Positions 43,360 through 52,035 of a stretch of DNA of 64,000 nt are shown piece by piece. Position 1 is the first letter of the stretch. Every line of letters begins with the position of its first letter. The stretch spans positions 7,592,001-7,656,000 of the forward strand of contig NZ_CP107899.1 of the NCBI RefSeq assembly GCF_036013915.1, given 5' to 3'. The stretch comes from Streptomyces sp. NBC_00464. GTDB taxonomy: Bacteria > Actinomycetota > Actinomycetes > Streptomycetales > Streptomycetaceae. The notes below the pieces were generated by a model. It had not been told where the DNA came from, did no database searches, and was given only the letters and a program-made list of their open reading frames with translations. The translations under genes and the position numbers were made by a program.

Positions 43360-45384
43360 CCAGGGTGCCGCGCCCGGACCGGCCGTGGGGAACGAGGTGA
43401 TGCGCAGCCGCGCCGCCCCCATCGGAACGAGCGTGATCTCCTCCACCGGCTCCGTGCTGCCGGCCGGGCCGTCCTGGAGCGGGGCGACGACGTGCTCGCC
43501 GTCCGCCGTCCATTCCGGGATCCGCCGGGCCTTCGCCGTCATGGTCAGCGGGGTGCCGTCGAGCGTGAACGGGTTGGCGTCCTTGGCATGGCGCACCGTG
43601 TGGTGGCGCAGAGAGGCGGCCGGCTTCCGGTCGTCGAGTACGAGGCCGTAGTTCCACGGACTCGTGGCGTGCACCGCGTACTCCGGGAACTGCTCGGTAC
43701 CGCCGATGCGCTCGTACGTCTCACCGATGCGCAAGGAGTACGTGAGCGGGCCGCGGTCCACGCTCACGGCTCCGTGGTTCTGCTCCCAGGTGCGGACCGT
43801 GGTCTTCTGCGGGAAGCAGAGGGTCACCTTGTCGCCGTCCGCCCAGGTGCGGTCGACACGGGTGAAGGCCGGACCTGCGGGGGCGTCGACCGGACGTCCG
43901 TTGACCTTGATCTCCGGGCTGTCGCACCAGGCGGGAACGCGCAGCACCAACGGGAACGACAGGCGCTTCGGTGCCTTCAGGGTCAGCGTGACCGTGTCCG
44001 TGAAGGGGTAATCGGTCTCCTCCGTGAAGGTGACCTCGGTGCCGTCCGCGACCTTCGCGGTGACCTCGCAGCTCGCGTACATCGCGGCGGCGAGACCTCC
44101 GTCCGGTGTGGCGAGCCACAGCTCCTCGACGAAGTAGGGCCAGCCCATGCCGTAGTTGTGCGGGCAGCAGCGGTACTGGTCGACGCCGGGCAGGAACGCC
44201 TGCATGGCGAAGCCGTTCTGGAACTGCCGGTCCTTCTTGGGGGCGTTGTCCAGGTCGACGCTGTTGGCGCTGGTGATGTAGTGGACCGCCTTGCCGGACG
44301 GGTCGAGCGAGGCGGGCAGCGAGTTGAACGCCAGCTCCTCGCAGCGGTCGGCCCACAGCGGGTCGCCGGTGATCCGGGTGAGCAGCTGGTGGCTGGCCAT
44401 GAACTCGACGATTCCGCAGGTCTCGAAGCCCTGCCGGGGGTCGCCGTGCCCGGGGCGCGCGTTCTCGTCCCCGGCGAATCCGCCGCCGGGGAACTGACCG
44501 TACTGGTCCATCGCCTTGCCGTACGTTCCGTACGTGTTCCGGGTGTCGTCGGCCGAACCGCTGCGCAGCGCGTACTGGGCGGGCTCGCGGAAGCCCTGCG
44601 CGATGTTCACGTTGTGCAGGTTGACCAGGTTGTCGCCCCAGTCGGCGCCGTTCGCGTGGATCTTGTCGGCGAGGTCCAGGAGGAAGGTGTCGCCGGTGCG
44701 GTTGAAGAGCCAGAAGACGCTGTCCAGGCCGTCGCCCCAGCGCAATGCGATCCAGCTGGTGTTGAAGGCGCCGGGCCCCTGGGCGTTCATGTAGCGGAAG
44801 AACCGGCTGAGGAAGGGGATGACCCGGGTGTCACCGGAGTGCTCCTGCCAGGAGCGCAGGGCCTGGATCAGCGGCAGGAAGGGCCAGAAGTCCGGGCCGC
44901 CGTTCAGGGACGTACGCAGCGCCTTGGGGCCGAAGAAGCCGTCGGACTGCTGGGTGGTGAGAATCGCGTCGAACCAGCGGCGCACCGCGGCGAGTGCCTT
45001 CGCGTCGCCCGTGACGATCGCGAGGTCGGTGTATCCGCGCAGCCAGTACGGGACCTCCTCCCAGCCGCCCAGCTCGGGGCGGACCCAGCCGGTGGCCGTG
45101 AAGTCCAGGAAGTGCGAGAACTCCTCGTAACGGCCGCACAACCCGTCCAGCTGGAGCTTCAGTTGTCCGGCCAGCCAGCCGCGCGCGGTGACCTGTCCGG
45201 GCGGCAGCTTCAGGAACGCCGTCGGGTGCAGGGGCGCGGCGTTGGGGGAGTAGTGGCCGCCGTGGGCGGGCTTCGCGCGGTGCTCGGCCGCGGTCGCCGT
45301 GGTGGCCCAGCGGCCCGATGCGGCCGTGGTCGCGGCGACGGTGGCCAGCGCGCCGGCCATGAGTTGTCTGCGGTTCAGGGGCAT
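42937..45384 (-). CDS. Secreted GH127 beta-L-arabinofuranosidase with ricin-type trefoil
   Basis: 815 aa, start MPLNRRQLMAG, with AGGAG 8 nt upstream. The NRRQLMAGALATVAATT start is a Tat-like signal. The GH127 catalytic domain spans ~45-660; the zinc/thiolate set is E321 and C323 in ETCG and C406-C407 in YRCCPHNYGMGWP, matching the order E-x-C...CC of the known enzyme, where the first Cys of CC is the nucleophile. Residues ~673-815 are three 47-residue ricin-like repeats for carbohydrate binding. It releases beta-L-arabinofuranose outside the cell. It is divergent from the furanose ABC importer. Confidence 0.93.
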   Translation of the reverse strand: MPLNRRQLMAGALATVAATTAASGRWATTATAAEHRAKPAHGGHYSPNAAPLHPTAFLKLPPGQVTARGWLAGQLKLQLDGLCGRYEEFSHFLDFTATGWVRPELGGWEEVPYWLRGYTDLAIVTGDAKALAAVRRWFDAILTTQQSDGFFGPKALRTSLNGGPDFWPFLPLIQALRSWQEHSGDTRVIPFLSRFFRYMNAQGPGAFNTSWIALRWGDGLDSVFWLFNRTGDTFLLDLADKIHANGADWGDNLVNLHNVNIAQGFREPAQYALRSGSADDTRNTYGTYGKAMDQYGQFPGGGFAGDENARPGHGDPRQGFETCGIVEFMASHQLLTRITGDPLWADRCEELAFNSLPASLDPSGKAVHYITSANSVDLDNAPKKDRQFQNGFAMQAFLPGVDQYRCCPHNYGMGWPYFVEELWLATPDGGLAAAMYASCEVTAKVADGTEVTFTEETDYPFTDTVTLTLKAPKRLSFPLVLRVPAWCDSPEIKVNGRPVDAPAGPAFTRVDRTWADGDKVTLCFPQKTTVRTWEQNHGAVSVDRGPLTYSLRIGETYERIGGTEQFPEYAVHATSPWNYGLVLDDRKPAASLRHHTVRHAKDANPFTLDGTPLTMTAKARRIPEWTADGEHVVAPLQDGPAGSTEPVEEITLVPMGAARLRITSFPTAGPGAAPWLSDRWYRIRNHHSGKILGVDNMSTANSAHVVQFGDTGTDDHDWQLVPEGDGWYRIRNRHSGKVLGVDNMSTADSAHVVQFDDNGTDDHLWQLVPDGDGWYRVRNRHSGKVLGVDNMSTQDSAHVVQFDDNGTDDHLWQLV

Positions 45385-45501
45385 GGAAGGGCTCCTGCTC
45401 TCGGCCGGCCGGGCGGGGCTCCGGCCGGGGGGACGGCACATGACAGTGCAGGTCTCGCCACGGACGCTGTGGGGCGACCGGAAGGGTTGCGCGGCAAGTT
45501 C

Positions 45502-45515
45502 TTGCAACGTTGGAA
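45502..45515. promoter_or_regulatory. AACGTT operator on the GH127 side
   Basis: TTGCAACGTTGGAA is an imperfect palindrome 118 bp upstream of the GH127 start codon. It shares the AACGTT centre with the site at 45670. It is a probable target of the LacI regulator at 50914. Confidence 0.6.
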
Positions 45516-45646
45516 AAATGGGTCCGGCGGTATGACAGCACGGCGTCGGGCCACTGTCCAGGGGTGCGGCGGTATCCGGGGCCGCGGGATCCGTCCGCCG
45601 GTGCCGGGCAACTCCGACACATTTTGGAAACGCATCGACAACGCTC

Positions 45647-45684
45647 TTGCCGCCTGCGCCGCGGCGCCTATATAACGTTGTAAA
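45647..45684 (+). promoter_or_regulatory. Promoter and AACGTT operator of the furanose ABC operon
   Basis: TTGCCG (45647-45652) and TATATA (45669-45674, 16-bp spacer) or TATAAC (45671-45676, 18-bp) form the promoter. The palindromic TATAACGTTGTAAA (45671-45684) overlaps the -10, so repressor binding would block RNA polymerase. About 170 bp of untranslated leader follows to 45854, in which I see nothing else. Confidence 0.65.
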
Positions 45685-45854
45685 CCGAGCCGCCGAGAGG
45701 CCGCGCAGACCTTCACGACCGCAGTTCGTCCAGGTGGCGGGGTCGTGAGGAATGCAGTGACATCAGCCGCCGAGCGGCAGCCGATGCATCGTCCAGCCAT
45801 GCCCGACCGCACGCCCATCGGCGTGCCGTCATCCCCGCCAAGGAGCTCCCGCGC

Positions 45855-46940
45855 ATGATGATCCAGCGCCGAACCCGTACCCTCGCCGTGGCCTGCCTCC
45901 TCGCCGCCACCGCCACGCTGGCCGCCTCCGGCTGCTCCAAGTCGGAGACCTCGGACACCGCGACCACCGACAGCAGCCAGGGCGCGCAGGCGGCCAAGTC
46001 CCCGGAGTCCTCTTCCGGTTCGGGCTGCTCGCTGCAGACCTACGGCGCGCCGAAGCTGGACCTGAAGAACGCCGTGGTCGGCTTCTCCCAGTCGGAGAAG
46101 GAGGCCAACCCGTTCCGGATCGCCGAGACCCAGTCCATCAAGGACGAGGCCAAGAAGGTCGGCGTCAAGAAGCTGCTCACCACCAACGCCCAGTCGCAGC
46201 TGTCCAAGCAGATCAGCGACATCCAGGACATGCTCTCCCAGGGCGCCCAGTTCCTCATCGTCGCTCCGCTGAACTCCGACGGTCTGGAGCCGGCGCTGAA
46301 GGCCGCCGCGGCCAAGAAGGTCCCGGTCCTCACCATTGACCGCAAGGTCAACTCGACCGCCTGCAAGGACTATGTGGCCTTCCTCGGCTCCGACTTCGTG
46401 GAGCAGGGCAAGCGCGCCGCGGACGCGATGATCAAGACGACCGGTGGCAAGGGCAAGGTCGCCATCCTGCTCGGCGCCTCGGGCAACAACGTCACCACCG
46501 ACCGCACCAAGGGCTTCGTCGACCAGCTCAAGGCCAAGGCCCCCGGACTGGAGATCGTCGCCCAGCAGACCGGTGAGTTCGCCCGCGACAAGGGCCAGCA
46601 GGTCATGGAACAGCTGATTCAGTCCAAGCCCGACATCACCGCCGTCTACGCCGAGAACGACGAGATGGGCCTCGGCGCCGTCACCGCGCTGAAGGCCGCC
46701 GGCAAGAAGCCCGGCAAGGACGTCAAGATCGTCTCCGTCGACGGCACCCGTAACGCCGTCCAGGCCCTGGTCAACGGCGAGTACAACGCCGTCATCGAGT
46801 CGAACCCGCGCTTCGGGCCGCTGGCCTTCGCGACCGCCCAGAAGTTCTACGGCGGCGAGGAGATCCCGGAGAACGTCATCATCACCGACCGCGCCTACGA
46901 CGAGTCCAACGCCAAGGCCTCGCTCGGCGGCGCGTTCTGA
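45855..46940 (+). CDS. Furanose-type ABC transporter substrate-binding lipoprotein (YtfQ-like)
   Basis: 361 aa, ATG with AAGGAG upstream. Lipobox LAASGC (Cys ~27) and a Ser/Thr-rich linker precede a periplasmic-binding-protein-type-1 fold of the RbsB/YtfQ class: VVGFSQSEKEANPFRIAETQSIKDEAKKVG, LSKQISDIQDMLSQGAQFLIVAPLNSDGL and VYAENDEMGLGAVTALKAAG. Both the opening and the gene order (SBP, ATPase, two permeases) match the E. coli galactofuranose importer YtfQRT-YjfF. With GH127 and CBM42 enzymes divergent, arabinofuranose is the likely ligand here. Confidence 0.92.
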   Translation: MMIQRRTRTLAVACLLAATATLAASGCSKSETSDTATTDSSQGAQAAKSPESSSGSGCSLQTYGAPKLDLKNAVVGFSQSEKEANPFRIAETQSIKDEAKKVGVKKLLTTNAQSQLSKQISDIQDMLSQGAQFLIVAPLNSDGLEPALKAAAAKKVPVLTIDRKVNSTACKDYVAFLGSDFVEQGKRAADAMIKTTGGKGKVAILLGASGNNVTTDRTKGFVDQLKAKAPGLEIVAQQTGEFARDKGQQVMEQLIQSKPDITAVYAENDEMGLGAVTALKAAGKKPGKDVKIVSVDGTRNAVQALVNGEYNAVIESNPRFGPLAFATAQKFYGGEEIPENVIITDRAYDESNAKASLGGAF

Positions 46941-47112
46941 CCGGAACCCGCCCCACCTGCCCGGACCGCCGGCCGGCGCCGGTCGTGTACTGATCCGTAC
47001 GCGGCCCCCGGCCCGAACCGGACCTGCCGGACCACCCGCCGCCGTGACGTCGCCACCCGTCACGGCGGCCCCGGGCCCCCACCCTTGGAAGAGCGGAAGG
47101 CCAAGAACAGCC

Positions 47113-48798
47113 ATGGCACCACCCGAAGCAGTACCGCAGCCGCCGCAGCCGGCCGCCGGCCCGAAGGAGGCATCCGCGCCGGGCGTCGTCGGAAAGGATG
47201 CCGCTGCACCGGTCACCGGCGCACCGCAGGCCCCCGCACCGGCCGCGGCAGTCCTCGAAGCCCGCTCGGTGAGCAAGCGATTCCCCGGCGTCGTCGCCCT
47301 CGACGATGTCTCCTTCTCCCTGCGTGCCGGGGAGACCCACGCACTCGTCGGGGAGAACGGAGCCGGAAAGTCCACCCTGATCAAGGTGCTGACCGGCGTC
47401 TACCGGCCCGACGAGGGCGAACTGCGGCTGGCCGGCGAACAGATCACCTTCGCCCGCCCGTTCGAGGCGCAGCAGGCAGGCATCTCCACGATCTACCAGG
47501 AGGTGAACCTCGTCCCGCTGATGAGCGTGGCGCGCAACATCTTCCTCGGCCGGGAGCCCAAGAACCGGCTGGGCCTGATCGACTTCGCCCGGATGCATCG
47601 CGAGACGACCGAACTCCTCGACGGCTTCGGCGTACGCGTCGATCCGAAGAGGCCCCTGCACACCCTCGGCATCGGCACCCAGCAGATGGTCGCGCTGGCC
47701 CGCGCCGTCTCGGTCAACGCCCAGGTCGTCATCATGGACGAGCCCACCTCCTCGCTGGAGCCGCGCGAGGTCGAGACCCTCTTCCGGGTCATCGAGGACC
47801 TGCGCGCACGCGGCATCGCCGTGCTCTACGTCAGCCACCGCATGGACGAGCTCTACCGGATCTGCGACCGCGTCACCGTGCTCCGCGACGGCCGGCACAT
47901 CCACACCGGGGACCTCGCCGACCTCGACCGCATGCAGCTCGTCTCGATGATGCTCGGCCGCGACATGGCCGAGGTCCGCCGCTCCGGCCTCACCAACTTC
48001 GGTTCCGAGGGCCACGACGCCTCCCGCACCCCGGTGCTCACCGCGACCGGCCTCTCCCGCGACCACCAACTGCACGACATATCCCTGTCGTTGTACGCGG
48101 GTGAGGTGCTCGGCCTCGGCGGGCTCCTCGGCTCCGGCCGCAGCGAGACAGCCAAGGCCCTGGCCGGCGCACTGAGCCTGGACTCCGGCGAACTCGGCAT
48201 CGGCGGCCGCACCCTGCGCCGCCTCACCTCCGCAGGCGCCATCCGGGCAGGCATCAGCCTGCTGCCCGAGGACCGCAAGGCCGAAGGCATCGTGCCCGGC
48301 CTCTCGGTCCGCGAGAACATCGTGCTGGCCGCGATGCCCCGCCTCTCCCGCGCCGGCATCGTCTCCCGCGCCAAGCAGGACCGCGTCGTCGACATCTTCA
48401 TGAAGCGGCTGCGGATCAAGGCCGCGAGCCCCGAGCAGAAGGTCGGCGAGCTCTCCGGCGGCAACCAGCAGAAGGTCCTGCTGGCCCGCTGGCTCTGCCT
48501 GGAGCCCAAGGTCCTGCTGCTCGACGAACCCACCCGCGGCATCGACGTCGGCGCCAAGGCCGAGGTCCAGAGCCTCATCGACGACCTCGCCCGCGAGGGC
48601 CTCGCCGTCCTGCTCATCTCCTCCGACATCGAGGAACTGATCGAGGGCGCCGACCGCATCGTCGTCCTGCGCGGCGGCGCGGTCGCGGGCGAACTGTCGG
48701 GTGACGAGGTGGCGGAGAGCCATCTGCTCGAAGTGCTCGCCGACCACTCACCGGCGCCCGCAGGGAAGGCCCCGGCCGCCAAGGAGGACCCCCGATGA
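47113..48798 (+). CDS. Sugar ABC transporter ATP-binding protein (RbsA/YtfR type)
   Basis: 561 aa from ATG at 47113 (GTG at 47044 is possible). The N-terminal ~45 residues are Pro/Ala-rich. Two fused ATPase domains: first with Walker A GENGAGKST, Q-loop TIYQEVNLVPLMS, and Walker B VVIMDEPTSSLEP; second with a degenerate Walker A GLLGSGRSE, as in all RbsA-type proteins, the signature GELSGGNQQKVLLARWL, and Walker B VLLLDEPTRGIDVG. The first signature motif is altered (LGIGTQQMVALARA), also normal for this class. It energises the two permeases that follow; ATGA overlap with the next gene. Confidence 0.94.
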   Translation: MAPPEAVPQPPQPAAGPKEASAPGVVGKDAAAPVTGAPQAPAPAAAVLEARSVSKRFPGVVALDDVSFSLRAGETHALVGENGAGKSTLIKVLTGVYRPDEGELRLAGEQITFARPFEAQQAGISTIYQEVNLVPLMSVARNIFLGREPKNRLGLIDFARMHRETTELLDGFGVRVDPKRPLHTLGIGTQQMVALARAVSVNAQVVIMDEPTSSLEPREVETLFRVIEDLRARGIAVLYVSHRMDELYRICDRVTVLRDGRHIHTGDLADLDRMQLVSMMLGRDMAEVRRSGLTNFGSEGHDASRTPVLTATGLSRDHQLHDISLSLYAGEVLGLGGLLGSGRSETAKALAGALSLDSGELGIGGRTLRRLTSAGAIRAGISLLPEDRKAEGIVPGLSVRENIVLAAMPRLSRAGIVSRAKQDRVVDIFMKRLRIKAASPEQKVGELSGGNQQKVLLARWLCLEPKVLLLDEPTRGIDVGAKAEVQSLIDDLAREGLAVLLISSDIEELIEGADRIVVLRGGAVAGELSGDEVAESHLLEVLADHSPAPAGKAPAAKEDPR

Positions 48799-49769
48799 CC
48801 CAGGCCGCACTCTCCACCCCCGCAGCCCGGCCGCCGGCCCGGCTGCGCGACCCCGCCTGGTACCAGGAGTACGGCGTCTACCTCGCCGTCGCGGTCGTCC
48901 TCCTCTTCAACGCCCTGTTCACCGAGCACTTCATGACCGCGGACAACCTCCGCACCCAGCTCGTGCAGGTCGCCCCGATCGTCATCGTCGCCCTCGGCAT
49001 GGCGCTCGTGATCGGCACGGAAGGCGTCGACCTCTCCGTCGGCTCGACCATGGCACTGGCCACCGCGCTGCTGCCGCTCTACCTCGGGTACGGGCTGGTG
49101 CCCGCCCTCGTCATGGCGCTGCTGGCCGGCGCCGTCGTCGGCGCGATCAACGGCTCGCTGGTCTCCCTCGTCGGGCTGCAGCCGATCGTCGCCACCCTCG
49201 CCCTGTTCGTCGGCGGCCGGGGCCTGGCGCTGGTCATGGCGGACGGTCAGCTCAAGCAGATCGTCAACCCCGACCTGCTCTCGCTCGGCACCGGTTCCTT
49301 CCTCGGTATTCCGCTGGTCGTGCTCATTGCCGCAGTCCTCGCGGTCGCCGTCGCCTTCCTGGTCCAGCGCACCACCTTCGGCCGCCAGGTCGTCGCCATC
49401 GGCGGCAACCGCTCCGCGGCCGCCCTCGCCGGACTTCCCGTACGGCGGGTGCTCATCGGTGTGTACGTGCTCTGCGGCGTTCTGGCCGCCCTGGCCGGCA
49501 TCCTCGCCACGGCCAGGCTCACCGCCAGCGACCCCTCCTCACTCGGCACCCTCATGGAACTCTCCGCCATCACGGCGGTCGTGGTCGGCGGCACCCCGCT
49601 CAACGGCGGCTCCATCCGGGTCCTCGGCACCGTCGCCGGAGCCCTGCTGATGCAGCTGCTGCGCGCCACCCTCGTCAAGCACGACCTGCCCGACTCCACC
49701 GCACAGATCGCCCAGGCGGCCATCATCATCGCCGCCGTCTACGTCGCCCGGGAGCGTCGGTCCCGATGA
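48795..49769 (+). CDS. Sugar ABC transporter permease 1 (YtfT-like)
   Basis: 324 aa; the ATG overlaps the ATPase stop by 4 bp (ATGA). RbsC-family permease with eight to ten membrane segments; ALGMALVIGTEGVDLSVGSTMAL is the family signature, and GGTPLNGGSIRVLGTVAGALLMQLLRATLV lies near the end. It pairs with the following permease as a heterodimer. Confidence 0.93.
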   Translation: MTQAALSTPAARPPARLRDPAWYQEYGVYLAVAVVLLFNALFTEHFMTADNLRTQLVQVAPIVIVALGMALVIGTEGVDLSVGSTMALATALLPLYLGYGLVPALVMALLAGAVVGAINGSLVSLVGLQPIVATLALFVGGRGLALVMADGQLKQIVNPDLLSLGTGSFLGIPLVVLIAAVLAVAVAFLVQRTTFGRQVVAIGGNRSAAALAGLPVRRVLIGVYVLCGVLAALAGILATARLTASDPSSLGTLMELSAITAVVVGGTPLNGGSIRVLGTVAGALLMQLLRATLVKHDLPDSTAQIAQAAIIIAAVYVARERRSR

Positions 49770-50815
49770 ACGAAACCTCACCCGCACCCGTGGCCCAGGC
49801 CCCGGTACCGCGCAAGACCCCGACAGCCGCCGACGGCGCCACACGCACACCCCGCCCCGCGGCCGGGCAGCGCATCGCCGAACTCCTCCAGCGCCAGGGC
49901 GTGCTCGCGGTCCTGCTCACGGTCGTGATCGTCGCGTCCTTCATCTACCCGACGTTCGCCACGCTGGACAACGCCCGCGGCGTGACCATCCAGGCCTCGT
50001 TCCTGGCCGTCGTGGCACTCGGCATGACCATGGTCATCATCACCGGCGGCATCGACCTGTCCGTCGGATCCGTCTTCGCGCTGGGCGGTGTGCTCGCCGC
50101 CTGGGCCTCCCAATGGGGCTTCCTGGCCGCCCTGTTCGTCCCGCTCCTGGTGTGCGGCGCGATCGGGCTGCTCAACGGCTTCCTCGTGGCCCGCGCCGGG
50201 ATGGCCCCCTTCATCGTCACGCTCGCCACCCTGCTGGGGGCGCGCGGCCTGCTTCTCGCGTTCACGGACGAGGGCGCCACCACCTATCTGGTACCCAAGG
50301 GCTCCGCCTTCGCCGAGCTCGGACAGGGCAGTATCTGGGGCTTCGGCTACCCGATCCTGATCGCCCTGGCGCTGTTCGGCATCGGCGGACTGCTCCTCCA
50401 GCGCACCTCGTTCGGGCAGACGCTCTTCGCGGTCGGCGGCAGCAGTGACGCGGCCACGCTGATGGGTTTGCCCGTCGCCCGTACCAAGATCCTGGTCTAC
50501 ACGCTCAGCGGGCTTCTGGCCGGACTCGCCGGCGCGCTCAACGCCGCCAGGCTCTCCTCCGGCGTCACCATCGTCGGCGTGGGCATGGAACTCGACGCGA
50601 TCTCCGCCGTCGTCATCGGCGGCACCCTCCTGATCGGCGGCGCCGGGTCGATCAGCGGAACCCTCTGGGGTGTGCTGCTGCTGGCCGTCATCCAGAATCT
50701 GATCAATCAGATCGGCTCGCTGAACTCCTCCTACCAGTCGGTCGTCAGCGGAGGGTTCCTTATCGTTGTCGTGGTGGCCCAGCGCTATCTGGCGCGCAGC
50801 CGCAGAACCACCTGA
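49766..50815 (+). CDS. Sugar ABC transporter permease 2 (YjfF-like)
   Basis: 349 aa, again starting with an ATGA overlap. The first ~35 residues are a basic cytoplasmic tail. RbsC-type signature ALGMTMVIITGGIDLSVGSVFALGGVLAAW; final helices include GSISGTLWGVLLLAVIQNLINQIG. It completes the four-gene importer. A perfect terminator follows at 50818. Confidence 0.93.
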   Translation: MNETSPAPVAQAPVPRKTPTAADGATRTPRPAAGQRIAELLQRQGVLAVLLTVVIVASFIYPTFATLDNARGVTIQASFLAVVALGMTMVIITGGIDLSVGSVFALGGVLAAWASQWGFLAALFVPLLVCGAIGLLNGFLVARAGMAPFIVTLATLLGARGLLLAFTDEGATTYLVPKGSAFAELGQGSIWGFGYPILIALALFGIGGLLLQRTSFGQTLFAVGGSSDAATLMGLPVARTKILVYTLSGLLAGLAGALNAARLSSGVTIVGVGMELDAISAVVIGGTLLIGGAGSISGTLWGVLLLAVIQNLINQIGSLNSSYQSVVSGGFLIVVVVAQRYLARSRRTT

Positions 50816-50817
50816 AC

Positions 50818-50846
50818 CGGTGCCGGGGCCCGCGGCCCCGGCACCG
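50818..50846 (+). terminator. Terminator of the furanose ABC operon
   Basis: CGGTGCCGGGGCC (50818-50830), loop CGC, GGCCCCGGCACCG (50834-50846): a perfect 13-bp stem 2 bp after the permease stop. It also separates the LacI gene as its own unit. Confidence 0.85.
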
Positions 50847-50913
50847 TCCCAGCCGAACCGGCACAGCCGGGCCACCGCGCGTCAACGCGCGACAAGTCGA
50901 TCCAGGGAGTGCC

Positions 50914-51933
50914 GTGGGCGTCAGCCTCAAGGACGTTGCACTACGGGCGGGCGTGTCCATCAAGACCGTGTCGAACGTGGTGAACAACTATCAGCACGTC
51001 ACACCGAAGATGCGGGCCAAGGTGCAGCAGGCCATCGACGAGCTCGGCTACCGGCCGAACCTCACCGCACGCCATCTGCGCAAGGGCCGCACCGGCATCA
51101 TCGCCCTCGCCGTCCCCGAGTTCGGCAACCCGTACTTCGCGGAGCTGGCCGGGGCGGTCGTCGACGCGGCCGCCCGGCACGACTACACCGTGCTGGTCGA
51201 CCACACCGGCGGGCTCAGGGAGAAGGAGCTCCTGGTGAGTCAGGGATTCCGGTCCCATGTGATCGACGGGCTCATCCTCAGCCCGATCCATCTGGAGACC
51301 GAGGACCTGATGGCACGCACCGAGACCGCACCCCTGGTGCTGCTCGGGGAGCGTGAGTACGAAGCCCCGTACGACCACATCGCCATCGACAACGTGGCGG
51401 CCTCCCGCGACGCCGTGCGCCACCTCATCGACCACGGCCACCGCCGGATCGCCTTCCTCGGCTCGCGCACCGGTCGCGAACGCCAGCCCGCCCATCTGCG
51501 ACTGCGTGGCTGGCGGGAGGAGCTCGCCGCGGCGGGCATCGAGGCCGACGAGTCGCTCGTCGTCGTCACCGACGGGTACGGCCGCGAGGACGGGGCCACC
51601 GCCATGGCCGCCCTCCTGGACCGCGGGGAACAGCCGGACGCCGTGTTCGCGTACAACGACCTCATCGCCATCGGGGCCATGCGCACCCTCTCCGAACGAG
51701 GGCTGCGCATCCCCGAGGACGTCGCCGTCGTCGGGTTCGACAACATCGAGGAGAGCCTCTACGGCGCCACCACGCTCACCACGGTGGCCCCCGACAAGGA
51801 GGCCATCGCCCGGCTGGCCGTCGACAGCCTCGTCGAGCGTCTCTCCGGCAGCCAGGTGTCCGAACCCCGGCGCCCACGGCCCGGCTACCGCCTCGTCGTC
51901 CGCGAATCCACCGTTCCCCGGCCGCCCGCGTAG
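50914..51933 (+). CDS. LacI-family regulator of the arabinan/furanose locus
   Basis: 339 aa from GTG (GGGAG upstream). The HTH at the extreme N-terminus is VSLKDVALRAGVSIKTVSNVVNN, with the hinge helix around NLTARHLRKGRTG; the effector domain contains DHIAIDNVAASRDAVRHLIDHGHRRIAFLG and VAVVGFDNIEESLY. It follows the transporter and precedes galM. The AACGTT palindromes at 45502 and 45671 fit a LacI dimer. It is probably a repressor relieved by arabinose or an arabino-oligosaccharide. Confidence 0.92.
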   Translation: MGVSLKDVALRAGVSIKTVSNVVNNYQHVTPKMRAKVQQAIDELGYRPNLTARHLRKGRTGIIALAVPEFGNPYFAELAGAVVDAAARHDYTVLVDHTGGLREKELLVSQGFRSHVIDGLILSPIHLETEDLMARTETAPLVLLGEREYEAPYDHIAIDNVAASRDAVRHLIDHGHRRIAFLGSRTGRERQPAHLRLRGWREELAAAGIEADESLVVVTDGYGREDGATAMAALLDRGEQPDAVFAYNDLIAIGAMRTLSERGLRIPEDVAVVGFDNIEESLYGATTLTTVAPDKEAIARLAVDSLVERLSGSQVSEPRRPRPGYRLVVRESTVPRPPA

Positions 51934-51939
51934 ACCCGA

Positions 51940-51974
51940 CGCCGGACTTCCCTCCCCCTGAGGGGAGTCCGGCG
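51940..51974 (+). terminator. Terminator after LacI gene
   Basis: CGCCGGACT (51940-51948) pairs with AGTCCGGCG (51966-51974), with further CCCT/AGGG pairing inside. It begins 6 bp after the LacI stop. Confidence 0.7.
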
Positions 51975-52035
51975 ACGTGTTCAGGGCCCGCAGCCCTCGC
52001 TTCGCCCGGCCGTCCGCTCGTCCCAAGGATCTCTG

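Noticed and set aside
42337..45675. An 1112-codon plus-strand frame opposite GH2 and GH127
   Set aside because: Composed of Val/Gly/Arg/Asp-rich low-complexity antisense translation. The repeated EVVVGAVVVELDDVGAV segments mirror the GH127 tandem repeats.
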